A stretch of 24,610 nt of DNA, taken from Lachnospiraceae bacterium UBA3802 (GTDB taxonomy: Bacteria; Bacillota; Clostridia; Lachnospirales; Lachnospiraceae). Under the pieces are notes generated by a model. It made no database searches and was not told where the DNA came from. It worked only from the letters and a program-made list of their open reading frames with translations. Both the position numbers and the translations under genes were made by a program. The number at the start of each line of letters is the position of its first letter. Within the stretch, counting starts at the first letter, position 1. This document shows, piece by piece, positions 6,928 through 15,288 of this stretch. The DNA is taken from contig DFEM01000028.1 in NCBI GenBank assembly GCA_002369155.1, positions 1 to 24,610 of the forward strand, given 5' to 3'.

Positions 6928-7728
6928 ATGAAAATTCAAGAATTTGTAAATATGGACGGATTTGAGGAACTGATGCATAACTGGGCGGTGGCTACAGGGT
7001 TGGCAACAGTTGCCGTAGACAATGAAGGAAATTATATTTCAGAGTGTTATAATTTTACGGATTTTTGTATCAAATATACCAGAGGAAGTGAAGAAGGTTT
7101 AAGAAGATGCATGCGCTGTGACAGAGAAGGAAAAGGCGTTTATCACTGCCATGCAGGTCTTATAGATTTTTCGATTGATTTGGTTGTCAAAGGCGAAAAG
7201 CTGGGTTCTGTAATCGGAGGGCAGGTTCTTCCCAACGATCCCGACGAGGAAGAGTTCAGACGCGTAGCCAAAGAAATCGGTGTTAACGAAGATGAGTATA
7301 TTGCGGCTTTAAACAAGGTCAACGTCAGAACGGAAGAGGCGATTAATGCCGCAGCGAACCTTTTGGGACAGATTATTAATGATTATATAAATGCTGAGTT
7401 TGAAAGAAAGTATGTAAAATCAATCGTGGTAGGTCTTAAAGAAGGTGTGGAAAAAACATCATCGATTGTCGCAGAGATCACTCAGTCGACACAGGAGCTT
7501 AAAAAGCTTCAGAGCAGACAAAAGATACTTTCATTGAATGCCAATGTAGAGGCTGCCCGTGCGGGAGAGCAGGGTAAAGGCTTTTCTGTTGTAGCCCTCG
7601 AAGTCGGCAAGATTTCTGAGAGCAGTTCCATAGCAAATGCCCGAATTGAAAAACTTGTTCAGGAAATTTCGCAAGTAGTTAGTAATATGCATGATGAGAA
7701 GAAATTTGAACTTTTAATGAAAGATTAA
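6928..7728 (+). CDS. PocR-domain soluble chemoreceptor-like protein
   Basis: This encodes 266 residues with no membrane segment or HAMP. Residues 5-160 match the PocR sensory domain, with the family's cysteine cluster (C47, C61, C64, C74 next to H75) and the strand pattern FSIDLVVKGEKLGSVIGGQVLP. Residues about 175-255 are a short chemoreceptor signalling hairpin reading LSLNANVEAARAGEQGKGFSVVALEV, close to the usual LLALNAAIEAARAGE form. The signalling region is much shorter than in full receptors. PocR domains are thought to bind small hydrocarbon-type ligands or metals; which one here is unknown. It is the first gene of a four-gene run, ending three bases before the next start codon. Confidence 0.87.
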   Translation: MKIQEFVNMDGFEELMHNWAVATGLATVAVDNEGNYISECYNFTDFCIKYTRGSEEGLRRCMRCDREGKGVYHCHAGLIDFSIDLVVKGEKLGSVIGGQVLPNDPDEEEFRRVAKEIGVNEDEYIAALNKVNVRTEEAINAAANLLGQIINDYINAEFERKYVKSIVVGLKEGVEKTSSIVAEITQSTQELKKLQSRQKILSLNANVEAARAGEQGKGFSVVALEVGKISESSSIANARIEKLVQEISQVVSNMHDEKKFELLMKD

Positions 7729-7731
7729 TTT

Positions 7732-10700
7732 ATGGACAACAATTTTACCAGAATCAGTGAACTGGAAAAAAGAGTAAGCGCCGAGAGAAAAGAACTTGAA
7801 AAACTTATCAGCGCTTATGATGGTACGGAAAACATTTTTGTAAAAAACAAACTTCGTTTTTTGCAGGAAGAGCTTGAATATTTGAATAATCAGTGCAGGC
7901 TCTTAAATGAATCCGTTGAAGAAAAAGCCGAAGTCAAAACAGAAGTTCCCGTCAGAAAGAGAGCTTATATTCCCGAAGGCTCTCCTGCTGCAAACGTTAA
8001 GCCTTCTGTTGCAGTGAGCATGGCAGATGTTAAACCGGTTGAAGAAAAACAGGCGGTTGAAGTTAAGCACGCTGAAACCGGTGCGGTTTTGGATACCAAG
8101 CCCGCAGAACCTGCAAAGCCCGTAGAACCTGCAAAGCCTGTCGAGCCTTCCAAGCCTGCATTTGAAGAAAAGCCGGTAGAGCCCTCAAAACCTGTTGAGA
8201 TTGCAAAACCCGTCGCAGCTTCAGTTTCGGTAAGCAAACCGGAGCTTGAAGAATTGCCGGATATTGTTGTTGCTCCCGAGGATACAACCTACTTCGAAAG
8301 AAAGATGGCCGAAGAAGCCAAAGAAGAAAAGATCGAAGAGGTTAAGGAAGAGAAAACCGACAAAGAATTCGAACCCCGTATCAGACAGTGGACCAGGGAT
8401 ATTAATTCCAATACCGAAAGCAATAAAGAAGCGGCGGCACCAAAACCGACCGATGCAATGGTTCAAACTTCTGCGGATGTAATTTCGTCTGCTCCCGTAA
8501 AAGAAGAAAAGCCGGTAGTTGATACTGTCGCAGCTGCTCCCCAAAAAGAGGATGCTCCCAAAGCTGAAGTAACCAAGACGGCTGCTCCTCAAAAAGAAGA
8601 ATATAAAGTCGAAGAGACTGTAGAAATAAAAATTCCCGATTCCGTTGTCAAAAGCGAAAAGAAAAATGAGAAGAAAAAATCTTCCATCGAAACGAGAATC
8701 GGTCTTTGGGTTATGCCTGTATTGGCGGCTACCCTTATTTTCATAAGTGTTATTTTACTTGCCAGCGCACTTCCTGAACAAATCGGCGATATATTAAAGC
8801 AGATTACAATGGTTGTCGCAGGTCTTTCATTTGTCGGAATCGGTGTTATTTTAAATAACAAAAAAATCGGCGGAGCTTTCGGACAGGTACTCATGGCCAT
8901 CGGTGTCGGGGAACTGTTTGTCACGCTGGCGGTCTGCAGATTTGTATTCAATTCGATTAATGACCTTGTGCTGTTTATTTTGATACTTGTTTGGGCGACC
9001 GCACTGATAGTTCTAAAGCGGTTTTCAAGTATTTTATTCCAAACCATCGGTGAGATCGGTGTTTCGATTGCGGTAATATTCGGAACATGCTATTCGGTAG
9101 CCACATTTGAACATAACGGACTTGTTATGGTTGTGGCATTCTATGCAATCAGTGCTTTTATATATTATTTCCTATTCAAATTCAAAGGAAATACACCAAA
9201 CGTTCTCTTGTTCCACATCTTTAACATGGCAAAACTTCTTGTTTTGTCCGTAGGCGTATTCCTCGGAACGGAAAACGGATTTATTCTGTCGGGAATTCTC
9301 GGCCTTCTTTGTGTATTACTCGGATTCCTTTCGGCACTCGATATTATCTTTACATTCAAGAGCGAATCCTCGCTTGACGAAATATTCGGACCGATTACGC
9401 TTTTCCTTTATTCAATTCAGGTATTTGCATCATCGCTTGTTGCAATTATGTACATGGCTCTCGCAGAAGGCGGATTCAATACCGGAATATTTATGGAAGG
9501 AATGGATGCGGTTGAGGCTGCAGTCAAGCCTTCGATCTGGGCAATGGTTACCGTGGGATGTATTCTTATCGGAATTCTGTTTTTCTGTGTGGAATTTTTC
9601 TGGAAAGAAAAAATACCCAAATACTTCTCTGAGGCATTGCTTCTTTTCGTAATATTCGGATCGCTCCTTTTCTCACATCCGACTTTCAAATTCGGTTTTA
9701 TCCTGGCAATGATTATTCTTACTGTTCTCGGATATGCAAGAGAAAATCATTTGCTCAAAATCGCTGCGCTTTGCTTCTATGTCGGATATGCTTTTATCCC
9801 GGGAGAAACAGTTTTCAGAATAGCAGTCGGACTCGGACTGGGAATCGCGACATTTGCCCTTCTTTATGCGGTAAATAACCAGTATCTTTTCGCATATAAG
9901 ATTTCGGTTTATTTCTCGCTTATTTTGTACGCTGTTACGGTATCGTACACGGCATTCGAAACATCCAATATATACGGCATAAGACTTGTTGTTATTCTTG
10001 CATTTGTTTCATTGCTGAATCTGGTTATGATGTTCACATTTCTTTCAAAGAACAAAGAAAAGGAATTGGATTTTGCCATGATTCCCGAGATTGTGAATCT
10101 TATCGTGGTTCCCTTTGCAATGATTCTTGCATATTTAATTTCATACAAAAACGGAACCATCGGATTCATTCCTCTTGTAATCGGATTTATAATGCTTATT
10201 GTTTCAACATTCAGAGGATATCTGCAAAAGAGGCTTCTTTGCAGAATTACGGCAATCGGATCACTCTTTATCGGTGTATTCACGCTGACGGAATTTGATT
10301 ATTCGGCATTCTGGTTTGCTTCGATTGCAATAATCCTCGGAATTGTTTTGATGTATGTAAAGAAGGAAAGTTATTCGTTTACAGATAAACTTTTATACTT
10401 CATTTTAACCCTGGCTTACTCGGTTACCTGCAGTTATTACTTCTTCGAAGAACTCTCGCGAATCCCGATGCTCGGAATAGTCAATGTCTGCCTTATTGCG
10501 GCATTTGTTACGGTGATGATCTTTAAGTTTACCGGTCTTGCGAAGACTTCCGATCTGCTTAAGGATGATTTCTCGATTGTTACATTTATTACTTCATGTG
10601 CAATCATAGGAACATCCATGGTGTCAATGGGTGTATTCGAAATCAAAGCCTCGTATATTCCTTTTGCAATAATTGTAATGCTTACATATGTTTGGCTTAT

Positions 10701-12552
10701 TCACGGATTTATTGTTGGAAGCCATCTGGAAAAGATTGCCGTTCTAGTGACTCTTTTACTTACGGTTTTCGTATCAAGCGAATTAAGGACAGCCTTTTCG
10801 ATATTTGAGATTTTAACAATTGCGATTTTTATCGCATTCCTATATGCGAAAAAAGAGTCATATCACATTGTATACAAATGTTTCGCATATGGATTATTGC
10901 TGTTAAACGGTTTTACAATCCCTCTTTTATTCAAAGATACACTTGAAAACATTAAATATGTTCAAACAGCGGGAATCGTTCTTTTGGCATTTATGCTTGT
11001 AACAATGATTTTCAAATTTACGATTCTTTCAAAGAATCCCGAGTCAAAAGAACTTGATATCTGGCCGATGACTTTCACGGCAGATATACTGACTGTTTTG
11101 ATGGCAGCCGTAATGCTTTGGACATACAAGGAGACGGGAAATTATCTTCCTACCGCAGTAATTGCAATAATGACCTGTGTATGGCTGATTCACGGATTTT
11201 CTTCAAAGAGAAATCTTTACAAGATATCGTTCCTTTTGGCAATGGCTTTGATGGCTTGCATGTCCTGGACATTTATTCCGACCGTTTACGTGGTCATTAC
11301 GACACTTTTGACAATAATGTTCTTAATCATGCTTTATACCGACAAAGAATCCTATTCAGTCTGGTATAAGTTTGCAATCTTCATTATTGCAATGGTCAAT
11401 TCGGTTATATGCCCGTTACTTTACTTCGAAACACTCAACAAGGTCGAGTGGCTCGGAGTAACCAGAGTAATCCTTATGGCGTCGCTTGTTGTGGCACTTA
11501 TCTTCAAGTTCTCGCCGTTTTCAAAGAATCCCGAGACCGAAGAGGAAGATTTCTACTTCCCGACATTTGCTTCGCTGGGACTTATAGCCATATATGCGTA
11601 TACGCTTATTCCGATTTACAAAGACGACAATATTATTCAGAGTGCTATACTCTTCATTATCGCTTTAATCTGGATGATTCACGGATACTTAAAAGAAAGA
11701 CTTACCGAAAAGATTGCCCTTATATCGATGGCATTTGCAATCGCCGCAATTTCTTACTTCTATATCCCGGCGGTTTATATGGTAAGTGTTGTGGCAATAA
11801 TAGTCGGAGTATTGTTCTTTATTTACAGAGCAAGCGATTCTTATTCATTTATAACCAAATTGTTAATGTATGTTCTGGCGGCAATTAACGCGATTATTTG
11901 TCCCATTCTTATAAAAGATACATTAAACAATCTGGAAGTATTTACGGTAATAAATGTAATATTCCTTCTCTTCTTTGTAATAAATACACTTTTCAGATTT
12001 ACTCCGCTTTCAAGGAATCCGGAAACTGATGAAAGCGATATGAAATTTATTACAATCGCTGCGTGCCATGTTCTTGTATTAATGGGAATAATTGTAACAT
12101 TCGTACTTGAGGCACCTGCAGACATCCTCTCAAGTCTTCTCACACTTGCACTTGTTCCCATGGGAACGGCATGGATCTGGACGGAAGAGGAAACCAATTC
12201 AGACGGAATCAACAATATGATTATCGCCGGAAAATATTTTGCGATTACGGAGTATGTATTTGTTCCGTTCATCTTATGCTATGCAATGTCGGCACCCGCA
12301 TACGTATCCAGTATCGTCGGAATAGTTCTTGCAGTAGGCTGTATCGTCCTCGGCTTCGTATTGAAGATGAAAGGTGTACGTATTTACGGTCTTGTCGTTT
12401 CGATGATAATGATATTTAAGCTTGCACTTGTTGACTTTGAAAAATCATCGCTTCTTGCATATGCGTTAAGTTTCTTCATCGCAGGTATAAGCTGTCTGGT
12501 TATCAGCATGTTGTATTACTTTGTAAATGCGGCTATGGCAGAAAAAGAATAA
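7732..12552 (+). CDS. Giant DUF2339-like polytopic membrane protein with 163-residue repeats
   Basis: This encodes 1606 residues. Residues 1-65 form a charged coiled coil. Residues 95-320 are a Pro/Glu/Lys/Ala-rich, probably disordered cytoplasmic region with KPVEP-type repeats. From residue 326 to the end I count about 45 hydrophobic segments. The first block (IGLWVMPVLAATLIF, then GAFGQVLMAIGVGELFVTLA) and the last (GVRIYGLVVSMIMIFKL, then LAYALSFFIAGIS) resemble the ends of DUF2339 proteins, which are usually far shorter. Between them a unit of about 163 residues and six membrane segments repeats, marked by F(K/R)F..LSKNPE at 931, 1094, 1258 and 1421, IHG histidines at 991, 1154 and 1317, and KESY at 878, 1041 and 1205. 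Function is unknown. No ribosome site is seen; it is probably translationally coupled to the gene ending three bases upstream. Confidence 0.85.
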   Translation: MDNNFTRISELEKRVSAERKELEKLISAYDGTENIFVKNKLRFLQEELEYLNNQCRLLNESVEEKAEVKTEVPVRKRAYIPEGSPAANVKPSVAVSMADVKPVEEKQAVEVKHAETGAVLDTKPAEPAKPVEPAKPVEPSKPAFEEKPVEPSKPVEIAKPVAASVSVSKPELEELPDIVVAPEDTTYFERKMAEEAKEEKIEEVKEEKTDKEFEPRIRQWTRDINSNTESNKEAAAPKPTDAMVQTSADVISSAPVKEEKPVVDTVAAAPQKEDAPKAEVTKTAAPQKEEYKVEETVEIKIPDSVVKSEKKNEKKKSSIETRIGLWVMPVLAATLIFISVILLASALPEQIGDILKQITMVVAGLSFVGIGVILNNKKIGGAFGQVLMAIGVGELFVTLAVCRFVFNSINDLVLFILILVWATALIVLKRFSSILFQTIGEIGVSIAVIFGTCYSVATFEHNGLVMVVAFYAISAFIYYFLFKFKGNTPNVLLFHIFNMAKLLVLSVGVFLGTENGFILSGILGLLCVLLGFLSALDIIFTFKSESSLDEIFGPITLFLYSIQVFASSLVAIMYMALAEGGFNTGIFMEGMDAVEAAVKPSIWAMVTVGCILIGILFFCVEFFWKEKIPKYFSEALLLFVIFGSLLFSHPTFKFGFILAMIILTVLGYARENHLLKIAALCFYVGYAFIPGETVFRIAVGLGLGIATFALLYAVNNQYLFAYKISVYFSLILYAVTVSYTAFETSNIYGIRLVVILAFVSLLNLVMMFTFLSKNKEKELDFAMIPEIVNLIVVPFAMILAYLISYKNGTIGFIPLVIGFIMLIVSTFRGYLQKRLLCRITAIGSLFIGVFTLTEFDYSAFWFASIAIILGIVLMYVKKESYSFTDKLLYFILTLAYSVTCSYYFFEELSRIPMLGIVNVCLIAAFVTVMIFKFTGLAKTSDLLKDDFSIVTFITSCAIIGTSMVSMGVFEIKASYIPFAIIVMLTYVWLIHGFIVGSHLEKIAVLVTLLLTVFVSSELRTAFSIFEILTIAIFIAFLYAKKESYHIVYKCFAYGLLLLNGFTIPLLFKDTLENIKYVQTAGIVLLAFMLVTMIFKFTILSKNPESKELDIWPMTFTADILTVLMAAVMLWTYKETGNYLPTAVIAIMTCVWLIHGFSSKRNLYKISFLLAMALMACMSWTFIPTVYVVITTLLTIMFLIMLYTDKESYSVWYKFAIFIIAMVNSVICPLLYFETLNKVEWLGVTRVILMASLVVALIFKFSPFSKNPETEEEDFYFPTFASLGLIAIYAYTLIPIYKDDNIIQSAILFIIALIWMIHGYLKERLTEKIALISMAFAIAAISYFYIPAVYMVSVVAIIVGVLFFIYRASDSYSFITKLLMYVLAAINAIICPILIKDTLNNLEVFTVINVIFLLFFVINTLFRFTPLSRNPETDESDMKFITIAACHVLVLMGIIVTFVLEAPADILSSLLTLALVPMGTAWIWTEEETNSDGINNMIIAGKYFAITEYVFVPFILCYAMSAPAYVSSIVGIVLAVGCIVLGFVLKMKGVRIYGLVVSMIMIFKLALVDFEKSSLLAYALSFFIAGISCLVISMLYYFVNAAMAEKE
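8098..8217 (+). repeat. Coding repeat of (E)P(A/S)KPV units
   Basis: This short-period repeat lies inside the giant membrane protein gene. The DNA repeats a 15-18 base unit like GAACCTGCAAAGCCCGTA, coding successive EPAKPV, EPAKPV, EPSKPA, EPSKPV and EIAKPV. The units lie in the disordered cytoplasmic region between the coiled coil and the first membrane segment. Confidence 0.75.
10036..12000 (+). repeat. Four tandem ~490-bp coding units (163-164 residues each)
   Basis: Units start at the F-x-F landmarks at codons 768, 931, 1094 and 1258, and a fifth, more diverged unit starts at 1421. Landmark-to-landmark distances are 163, 163, 164 and 163 residues. Each unit has six membrane segments, so all copies should face the same way. 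A shorter, diverged copy may begin near codon 540. DNA identity between units is low by eye except at the conserved motifs, so this is an old duplication. Confidence 0.8.
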
Positions 12553-12573
12553 TTGTTTAAAGGGGTAGTTACA

Positions 12574-13203
12574 ATGAATGATAATATGGTAAAAAGAAAC
12601 AGGCTTTTGGCAGAAAAAGTTATAAAAGGCCTCGAATCCAGAAATATGAGCGGATACTATGCCGAGAATAAGGAGGAAGCTTTAAAAATTGCTCTTTCTT
12701 TAATTCCAGAAGGCAGCAGTATCGGTATGGGCGGTGCCATGAGTGTTCACGAAATAGGACTTTCAGAGGCTTTAAAAACCGATAAGTATAATTTTATCGA
12801 CCGAGACGCAATGGAAGATAAAAGAGCGGCTATGCTTGCCGCATACGATGCGGACTTTTTCTTATCGAGTGTAAATGCGATGAGTGATGACGGTGTGCTC
12901 GTCAATATCGACGGTAATGCCAACAGGGTTTCGGCCATAGCGCAGGGACCCAAAAAAGTAATCTTTATCGTAGGCATGAACAAGGTTTGTCCCGACACTG
13001 ATTCAGCGCTAAAAAGAGCCAGAAACATTGCGGCTCCGGCCAATGCGCAGAGATTCGGACTTTCCACTCCCTGTTCATCAAAAGGAACCTGCTTTGATTG
13101 CAAGTCGCCCGACACCATTTGCTGCCAATTCTTAATTACCAGATATTCACGTCATAAAGACAGAATCCATGTCATTCTTGTGAATGATAATCTGGGATTT
13201 TAG
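12574..13203 (+). CDS. LUD-domain (LutC/YkgG-like) protein
   Basis: This encodes 209 residues from the ATG at 12574, which has AAAGGGG eight bases upstream. An in-frame TTG at 12553 would put that ribosome site inside the coding region and is rejected. The LUD fold is recognised by IGMGGAMSVHEIGL near the N-terminal third, the DFFLSSVNAMSDDGVLVNIDG strand-turn, and the Cys-rich tail TPCSSKGTCFDCKSPDTICC followed by the terminal VILVNDNLGF. LutC-type proteins take part in lactate oxidation with LutA and LutB, but stand-alone LUD proteins of this type are common and their role is unclear. LutA and LutB are not in this window. It lies 21 bases after the giant gene in the same run. Confidence 0.88.
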   Translation: MNDNMVKRNRLLAEKVIKGLESRNMSGYYAENKEEALKIALSLIPEGSSIGMGGAMSVHEIGLSEALKTDKYNFIDRDAMEDKRAAMLAAYDADFFLSSVNAMSDDGVLVNIDGNANRVSAIAQGPKKVIFIVGMNKVCPDTDSALKRARNIAAPANAQRFGLSTPCSSKGTCFDCKSPDTICCQFLITRYSRHKDRIHVILVNDNLGF

Positions 13204-13212
13204 AGGTTATTA

Positions 13213-14679
13213 ATGAAATTCAACAAAAAAATAAAAAGAATACTTGCGTCGGTAATGCTGACAGGCCTGATATTTGCAATACCTTTAAATGTTCTCGCGG
13301 AAGATCCTCCGGATTATGAGGCTCTGGCTGAGGCGAGAAAGGCACTCCCGATTCAGTCCAATGCAATTACGGACTGGCCTCAGGGACCCGAAGTATCCGC
13401 ACAGGCCGCAATACTTATGGAAGCCAAAACCGGCGCCATTCTTTATGCAAAAAATATAGACGAGCGTCTTTATCCGGCCAGTACGACCAAGATTTTAACC
13501 TGTACACTCGCCATGGAAAACTGCGATCTTGATGAAATGGTAACGTTTTCCAAAGAAGCGGTAAATGCGGTTCCCTGGGACGGTTCGAAAGTAGGTATGG
13601 ATGCCGGCGAATCAATACCGATGCAGCAGGCTCTCGAAGCCATTCTTGTCGGAAGTGCGAATGAAGTATCCAATGCCGTAGCCGAGCATGTAGCCGGAAG
13701 CATGGATGAGTTCGTCAACATGATGAACAAAAGAGTCGAGGATTTGGGGCTTGAAAATTCGCATTTTATGAATGCGAACGGGCTTTACGACGACAACCAT
13801 TATACTTCGGCTTACGATCTGGCAATTATAGCAAGAGATTTTTTCAGCTTCGATCTTTTGGCCAAGATGGCAAGAACTCCGAAGATGGAATTTACGCCGA
13901 CCGCGACCCAGCCCGATGAATTTACGGTCAATTCCAAAAACATGCTTTTGGAAGGAAAGAAATATCATTACGAATATCTTGTGGGTTCAAAAACGGGATA
14001 TACGGATAAAGCGAGACAGACTCTTGTATCCTGCGCCAAAAAAGACGGAATGGAATTAATCTGTGTGGTATTAAAAGAAGAATCACCCACGCAGTTTACC
14101 GATACGATTGCGCTTTTTGATTACGGCTTTAATAATTTTACAGTCGAGTCCATTAAAGGCAAAGAATTCAGTTTCGATTCCAACAAGAGCGGGTTCTTTA
14201 AGACCGGAACGGATATTTTCGGAGATTCGAAGGATATTTTAATGCTTAACGACAACGCCAAAATTATCCTTCCGAACAATGCGACTTTCGATGATTTAAA
14301 GATGAATGTCGTATATGATACCGACAATGTCAACGCCGTTGCAAAGGCAGAGTATACATTTAACGGAAACGTAGTTGGATATGCGGATATTTTACTGAAT
14401 ACGCAAAAGACGACTCTTTTCGAAGGTTCTGACAATATGACGGCCACAGATGAAGAAGTTACCTTCGTCTCCAATCAGGACGGCAAATCTTTGTTTCTTA
14501 ATATTAAGATTATTCTGATTTCGCTTGTTGCGTTTGTTGTGCTTGTAACAGCAGTCCTTCTCATATACAAAAAAATCATTATGGCAAAGAGGGATTTAAG
14601 AAAGAAAAAGGTAAACAAAAGCAGGGAAAAAGACAGAATATATCGAGACGAATCAAAGCATAAGAGCTTTAAATTGTAA
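13213..14679 (+). CDS. D-alanyl-D-alanine carboxypeptidase (S11, low-molecular-weight PBP)
   Basis: This encodes 488 residues. The signal peptide is residues 1-29 (basic head, hydrophobic core, cleavage after NVLA). The S11 active-site motifs are all present: S90-T-T-K93, S148-A-N150 and K260-T-G262. The enzyme removes the terminal D-Ala of peptidoglycan stem peptides outside the membrane. A beta-rich domain follows to about residue 420, then one membrane segment (about 432-455) and a strongly basic cytoplasmic tail. A true membrane span replaces the amphipathic anchor of E. coli PBP5. It starts nine bases after the LUD gene (GAGG ribosome site) and is the last gene before a terminator. It could equally be named dacA, dacB or dacF, so no symbol is given. 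Confidence 0.94.
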   Translation: MKFNKKIKRILASVMLTGLIFAIPLNVLAEDPPDYEALAEARKALPIQSNAITDWPQGPEVSAQAAILMEAKTGAILYAKNIDERLYPASTTKILTCTLAMENCDLDEMVTFSKEAVNAVPWDGSKVGMDAGESIPMQQALEAILVGSANEVSNAVAEHVAGSMDEFVNMMNKRVEDLGLENSHFMNANGLYDDNHYTSAYDLAIIARDFFSFDLLAKMARTPKMEFTPTATQPDEFTVNSKNMLLEGKKYHYEYLVGSKTGYTDKARQTLVSCAKKDGMELICVVLKEESPTQFTDTIALFDYGFNNFTVESIKGKEFSFDSNKSGFFKTGTDIFGDSKDILMLNDNAKIILPNNATFDDLKMNVVYDTDNVNAVAKAEYTFNGNVVGYADILLNTQKTTLFEGSDNMTATDEEVTFVSNQDGKSLFLNIKIILISLVAFVVLVTAVLLIYKKIIMAKRDLRKKKVNKSREKDRIYRDESKHKSFKL

Positions 14680-14686
14680 ATAAATA

Positions 14687-14723
14687 GGACCTCCGGATTT
14701 AATATTCGGAGGTCTGTTTTTTT
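14687..14723. terminator. Terminator between converging dac and GtrA genes
   Basis: GACCTCCG (14688-14695) pairs with CGGAGGTC (14707-14714), extended by a G-U and two A-T pairs across a short loop. It is followed by a T-run at 14717-14723. Plus-strand use is clear; the minus side has only a weaker T-rich tail (CTATTTATTT). Confidence 0.85.
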
Positions 14724-14726
14724 GAT

Positions 14727-15275
14727 TTATTCTTTGTTTTCTTTGTTTTCCGTTTCGCTTTCATCGGCATCCGTTTTGTTTTTCTTCTTTTTATTGAAGA
14801 TCAGGAACTTGCTGAATACGTAATTGGCAATCGTTACAAGAACGGCCGATATGAAGATTTTTACGAACCAGTAGTAAATCTTGTCCTGAGTATCCAAATC
14901 GTTGAATGTAAGATTTACGTATGATAAAAGTTTTAAGAGTAAATCTTTAAACGAAACGATGTTTACAAAGAACCACATGATCAAAACATCGAGCACCCAT
15001 GTGGAGATTCTCGAAGCGGCGAATCCGCCGAACTCTTTCAAAATGTGTTTGTTCTTGCTTTTAAAAACCCACGCCCTGTTTAAAGGATAGGCAAAACATA
15101 CGCCGACTACCCAGGAAATGGTATTGATGAGAAAATTCTGAAAGGATATGTTGGAATCCAAAAAGAATTTTGCCACAAAGCAGGCGAGCCAGGAAACGAT
15201 GGTTGTCAGCACGCCGACTATCAAATAAATGATGATTTCTTCGTATTTCTTATAAAGTTCTTTTATTTTGTTCAT
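14727..15275 (-). CDS. GtrA family membrane protein
   Basis: This encodes 182 residues with four membrane segments (about 13-33, 42-62, 85-108 and 133-158). The GtrA family features are VGVLTTIVSW near the start, NRAWVFKSK between segments 2 and 3, and NYVFSKFLIF at the end of segment 4. It closes with a charged K/E/D tail of about 25 residues. GtrA-type proteins are thought to help move polyprenyl-phosphate-linked sugars across the membrane. It is the last gene of the five-gene minus-strand envelope run, 13 bases after its predecessor. A second GtrA domain is fused to the glycosyltransferase in the same run. Confidence 0.9.
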   Translation of the reverse strand: MNKIKELYKKYEEIIIYLIVGVLTTIVSWLACFVAKFFLDSNISFQNFLINTISWVVGVCFAYPLNRAWVFKSKNKHILKEFGGFAASRISTWVLDVLIMWFFVNIVSFKDLLLKLLSYVNLTFNDLDTQDKIYYWFVKIFISAVLVTIANYVFSKFLIFNKKKKNKTDADESETENKENKE

Positions 15276-15288
15276 AATATTACTTCTT

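Noticed and set aside
8589..9047. 152-residue open frame antisense to the giant membrane protein gene
   Set aside because: It is a by-product of the coding bias of the real gene; similar shadows occur all along that gene, including at 11409-11888 and 11841-12272.
12553..12573. TTG start seven codons upstream of the LUD gene
   Set aside because: It would place the AAAGGGG ribosome site inside the coding region. The ATG at 12574 is correctly spaced from it.
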